Source: Pelagibacteraceae bacterium (GTDB taxonomy: Bacteria; Pseudomonadota; Alphaproteobacteria; Pelagibacterales; Pelagibacteraceae). Taken from it: DNA of 10,439 bases. The stretch lies in the NCBI GenBank assembly GCA_008638025.1, contig VTPF01000018.1, positions 1-10,439 of the forward strand. The letters run 5' to 3'. Of this stretch, positions 7,792-10,439 are shown piece by piece. The notes under the pieces are model-generated. The model saw nothing but the letters and a program-made list of their open reading frames with translations. It was not told the origin of the DNA and made no database searches. How positions within the stretch are numbered: the stretch's first letter is position 1; every line of letters begins with the position of its first letter. The position numbers and the translations under genes are program-made.

Positions 7792-9065
7792 TGGTTCCAT
7801 TAAAAAATTTAAAAAATAAAAAAATTTTAATTTTTGGCGCTGGACTTTCAGGTCTTTCAACAATTAAAAAATTAAAAAATAAGGTGAAAGATTTATCTTT
7901 TTGGGATGATAATCTAAAAATCAGAATGCAAGTTAAAAAAAATTTTAATTTAAAATCCGATCCAAGATTTTTTTTAAAATTTTTTGATTATATAATAATG
8001 AGTCCTGGTATTGATATATATCAACATTCTAAAAAAAAATTTTTTAAAAAAAATTTCTCTAAAATTATTACCGATATTGATATATTTACTAGCTCAATAG
8101 ACTTAAAAAAAAATAAAGTAATTTTAATTACAGGAACAAATGGGAAATCAACTTTTTCTAAGTTACTTTATCATGTCCTAAAGAATAAAAATAAAAATAC
8201 CCACCTTTTGGGGAATTATGGAGAGCCTGTATTAAATTATAAGCAAAATAAATATAAAAATTATTATATTTTGGAATTATCTTCTTATCAAATTGAGTAT
8301 TCTAAGTTTTTAAGATCTAATGTTTGTTCAGTCTTAAACATTACACCAGATCATTTGCAAAGGCATAAAAATTTTTCTAATTATATAAATATTAAATTAA
8401 GAATTTTTGATTCATTAATAAATACAGGTGTTGGCTATGTTAGCGAGAGCTTTCCATTCTTTGATAAAATTAAAAACAAAAAAGTTTATAAAGCAAAGCT
8501 ATTAAATAAAATTTATTTAAAAAATAAATTTTTAAATAAAGAAACTTTTATAAGCAGTATATCAATCACTTACAAAATATTAAAATTTTTAAAAATTTCT
8601 GATAAAGTTATTTTTAAAAGTTTCACAACCTTTAGGCCTCTACCGCATAGACAAGAATTTGTAAAAAAAATTGGAAATATTATTTTTATAAACGATTCCA
8701 AGGCTACAAATTTTGAATCATCTAAATTCTCTTTAGAGTATTATAATAATATTTATTGGATTGTTGGTGGATTATTAAAAAAAAATGACAAACTAAAATT
8801 ATCTAATTTTGTGATTGGTAAAATTAGACAAATATATTTAATTGGTAAAAACATGACCTTTCTTAATTCTCAATTGCCAAAAAAAATAAATAAATCTAAA
8901 TGTAAAACATTAATTAACGCTGTTCATAAATCTTTTAAAGATGCCAAGAATTCTGGTTTAAAAAATAGTGTCGTTTTATTAAGTCCGGCAGCAGCTTCTT
9001 TTGATCAATTTGATAACTTTGAACATAGAGGGAATGAATTTAAAAAAATAGTAAGAAATATTTAA
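7791..9065 (+). CDS. murD: UDP-MurNAc-L-alanine:D-glutamate ligase MurD
   Basis: MurD adds D-glutamate to UDP-MurNAc-L-Ala, the second stem-peptide step. Seen in the 424 residues: a UDP-binding Rossmann-like start (KKILIFGAGLSGLST, 10-24), MSPGID (70-75), the ATP loop TGTNGKST (114-121), GNYGEP (141-146), LELSSYQIE (161-169), NITPDHLQRHKNF (183-195), the probable carbamylated Lys202 in YINIKLRIF, RPLPHRQE (282-289), NDSKATN (301-307), VGGLLKK (325-331) and the C-terminal LSPAAASFDQFDNFEHRG (397-414). It is a little shorter than E. coli MurD (about 438). The usual GxHNxxN segment joining the central and C-terminal domains is not recognisable; the region near 246-256 (KFLNKETFISS) occupies its place. 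Catalytic loops are otherwise intact. The start shares one base with the mraY stop (TAATG). MurC and MurF are excluded by the C-terminal SPAAASFDxFxNFExRG signature, which is specific to MurD. Confidence 0.96.
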   Translation: MVPLKNLKNKKILIFGAGLSGLSTIKKLKNKVKDLSFWDDNLKIRMQVKKNFNLKSDPRFFLKFFDYIIMSPGIDIYQHSKKKFFKKNFSKIITDIDIFTSSIDLKKNKVILITGTNGKSTFSKLLYHVLKNKNKNTHLLGNYGEPVLNYKQNKYKNYYILELSSYQIEYSKFLRSNVCSVLNITPDHLQRHKNFSNYINIKLRIFDSLINTGVGYVSESFPFFDKIKNKKVYKAKLLNKIYLKNKFLNKETFISSISITYKILKFLKISDKVIFKSFTTFRPLPHRQEFVKKIGNIIFINDSKATNFESSKFSLEYYNNIYWIVGGLLKKNDKLKLSNFVIGKIRQIYLIGKNMTFLNSQLPKKINKSKCKTLINAVHKSFKDAKNSGLKNSVVLLSPAAASFDQFDNFEHRGNEFKKIVRNI

Positions 9066-9066
9066 A

Positions 9067-10176
9067 ATGTTTAAAAGATATGACACAAGTCAGCTAGCAA
9101 TTTGGTGGAGACAAATTGATAAAGTAATATTAATACTTGGGATTATTTTGCTTTTAAGTGGTAATATTTTTAATTTTTTATCTACCTCAAATATTCCATC
9201 TGAAAAAATTTATGATAGCAAATATTTTTTGTTTTATAAGCATTTTATTTTTTCAATTTCAGGTTTTTTAATCTTAGTTGCTTTTTCCTTTATCAGGGAT
9301 GATAAAATCAAACTTTACTCAATTTTAGGTTTTGTTTTTTTTACTCTTTTATTAGTCTTGGTTTATTTTTTTGGTATAGATGTCAAGGGATCTCGCAGGT
9401 GGCTAAATCTTTTTTTTTTAAGAATTCAGCCTGTGGAGTTTGTTAAGCCTTTTCTGATATTAGTAATCGCAGCAATTTTAACTATTAAAAAATATTCTCC
9501 AAATATTAAGTTTTTTTTTTCATGCCCTCCCGTTTTTTTCGTAGCTGCACTTCTATTATTTCAGCCAGATTATAGTCAAACTTTACTTGTACTTACAATT
9601 TGGATTATTATGGTGTTTATTTCTGGAATTAGTATTTTTTTTATTTCAATTATATCCGGGATTTTAATATCTTTAATGGTTTCAATTTTATTCTTTTTTA
9701 GAGAAAATTTTTTTTATATTTTCGATAGGTTGTTAAGTTGGGTTGGAAAAGTTGAGATATCTTACCAATCAGAGCAAGCATTAAATGCAATAAAAGCAGG
9801 TGGTTTTTTGGGAAGAGGAGTGGGAGAGGGAATACTTAAGGAAAAAGTTCCCGAAGCTCATACAGACTATGTAACTTCCGTTATAGCTGAAGAATATGGG
9901 ATATTAATTGTTTTGGTTATATTTTTGATAGTTACAATGCTTGTAATTAGAATTTTTTCTAAAATTAGAATCGCAAATAAAGATTTTAACAAATTATCTT
10001 TATTGGGAATTTCATGTTTAATAATTTTACAATCATTTATTAATCTGGGTGTAACTATAAATATATTACCATCTACTGGAATGCCGTTTCCATTTATTAG
10101 TTATGGAGGATCATCCATTATTGGCTCATGTATGGCATTAGGTTTGGCTTTATCGTTAAGTAAAAAGGTAATTTAA
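9067..10176 (+). CDS. ftsW: Septal peptidoglycan glycosyltransferase FtsW (SEDS family)
   Basis: FtsW polymerises lipid II into glycan strands at the septum together with FtsI. The 369 residues are mostly hydrophobic, matching the roughly ten membrane segments of SEDS proteins. Family motifs: KGSRRWLNL (107-115), RIQPVEFVKPFLIL (119-132), LLFQPDYSQTLLV (163-175), YQSEQALNAIKAGGFLGRG (233-251), KVPEAHTDYVTSVIAEEYG (260-278), which holds the putative catalytic Asp267 (E. coli FtsW D297), and NILPSTGMPFPFISYGGSS (332-350). The extracytoplasmic QPDxxQT form differs from the QPDxGT of most SEDS proteins and is like other alphaproteobacterial FtsW. The neighbourhood (murD before, murG after) marks it as FtsW and not RodA. 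The ATG lies one base beyond the murD stop. Two T10 runs (9410-9419 and 9511-9520) fall inside codons for Phe. Confidence 0.97.
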   Translation: MFKRYDTSQLAIWWRQIDKVILILGIILLLSGNIFNFLSTSNIPSEKIYDSKYFLFYKHFIFSISGFLILVAFSFIRDDKIKLYSILGFVFFTLLLVLVYFFGIDVKGSRRWLNLFFLRIQPVEFVKPFLILVIAAILTIKKYSPNIKFFFSCPPVFFVAALLLFQPDYSQTLLVLTIWIIMVFISGISIFFISIISGILISLMVSILFFFRENFFYIFDRLLSWVGKVEISYQSEQALNAIKAGGFLGRGVGEGILKEKVPEAHTDYVTSVIAEEYGILIVLVIFLIVTMLVIRIFSKIRIANKDFNKLSLLGISCLIILQSFINLGVTINILPSTGMPFPFISYGGSSIIGSCMALGLALSLSKKVI

Positions 10177-10439
10177 TGAAAAATAAAATTATTATAACCA
10201 CAGGAGGAACTGCCGGACATATTTATCCAATGCTAGGTCTTTATGATCATTTGTCAAAGAAAGGTTATAAAATAAATTTTGTGACTGATGAAAGGGGTAA
10301 AAAATATTTTAGCTCAAAACTGTTAAGCAAGGTAACAACTCTAAAAATAAATAGTCCATTTAATCTGTCGGGATGGTCAAAAATTTTTAGTTTTTTTAAT
10401 TTATTTTTTGCGAGTATTTTTTCATTTTTTTTTTTAATT
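10176..10439 (+). CDS. murG: UDP-GlcNAc:lipid I GlcNAc transferase MurG, 3'-truncated by the window edge
   Basis: MurG is a peripheral membrane GT-B glycosyltransferase that converts lipid I to lipid II on the inner face of the membrane. Only the first 88 codons are present; the frame stays open to the last base. The product begins MKNKIIITTGGTAGHIYPM, which is the first glycine-rich loop of MurG (usually GGTGGHxxPA), here with Ala in place of the second-last Gly; the GTAGH form also occurs in actinobacterial MurG, so it need not mean loss of function. Further on, LYDHLSKKGYKINFVTDERG fits the next helix and strand of the N-terminal domain. The ATG shares one base with the ftsW stop (TAATG), and AAGG seven bases upstream (10165-10168) is one of the better ribosome binding sites in the window. 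The last codons hold an eleven-base T run. The catalytic His of the loop (His15) is present. Confidence 0.92.
   Translation, partial: MKNKIIITTGGTAGHIYPMLGLYDHLSKKGYKINFVTDERGKKYFSSKLLSKVTTLKINSPFNLSGWSKIFSFFNLFFASIFSFFFLI

Noticed and set aside
1..10439. A new defence, mobile or regulatory system in the window
   Set aside because: Every base apart from a 17-base spacer and a single base at 9066 belongs to a recognised division or wall gene; there are no repeats, integrases, RNA genes or unknown ORFs left to support it.

Overview
This window is one stretch of a division and cell-wall (dcw) gene cluster. All ten genes lie on the + strand with almost no spacer DNA: ftsZ (5'-truncated by the window), rsmH (mraW), ftsL, ftsI, murE, murF, mraY, murD, ftsW and the first 88 codons of murG. 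The DNA is visibly very AT-rich, with long A and T runs and proteins heavy in Lys, Asn, Ile and Phe. FtsZ ends in the C-terminal peptide typical of Alphaproteobacteria ([10 protein letters not shown]), and FtsL and FtsW look alphaproteobacterial too. Together with the tight packing, this suggests a streamlined, low-GC alphaproteobacterium of the SAR11/Pelagibacterales or HIMB59 (AEGEAN-169) kind. The lineage is an inference; no marker here fixes it.

Layout. Bases 1-992 encode the C-terminal part of FtsZ. After a 17-base gap comes rsmH (1010-2026), a 16S rRNA methyltransferase gene. ftsL follows or overlaps its end; it has a clear membrane segment but no ATG/GTG/TTG in the right place. From there the genes overlap or abut: ftsI overlaps ftsL by 14 bases, murE overlaps ftsI by 26, murF starts on the base after the murE stop, mraY, murD and murG each start inside a TAATG junction, and ftsW starts one base after the murD stop. 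No gene-free stretch reaches even 50 bases. No tRNA, rRNA, mobile element, CRISPR array or convincing terminator was seen.

How the genes work together. MurD, MurE and MurF add D-Glu, meso-diaminopimelate and D-Ala-D-Ala to the UDP-MurNAc precursor in the cytoplasm. MraY transfers it to the lipid carrier (lipid I), and MurG adds GlcNAc (lipid II). FtsW polymerises lipid II and FtsI cross-links it at the septum; FtsL is part of the complex that controls them, and FtsZ forms the ring that places it all. RsmH is the usual passenger at the head of the cluster.

Most of this is a textbook cluster, and I see no undescribed system. The points worth a second look are the position of ftsZ directly before rsmH (normally ftsZ closes the cluster and mraZ opens it), the missing canonical start codon of ftsL, the run of in-frame homopolymers up to 12 bases, and some eroded motifs in MurD and MurF.
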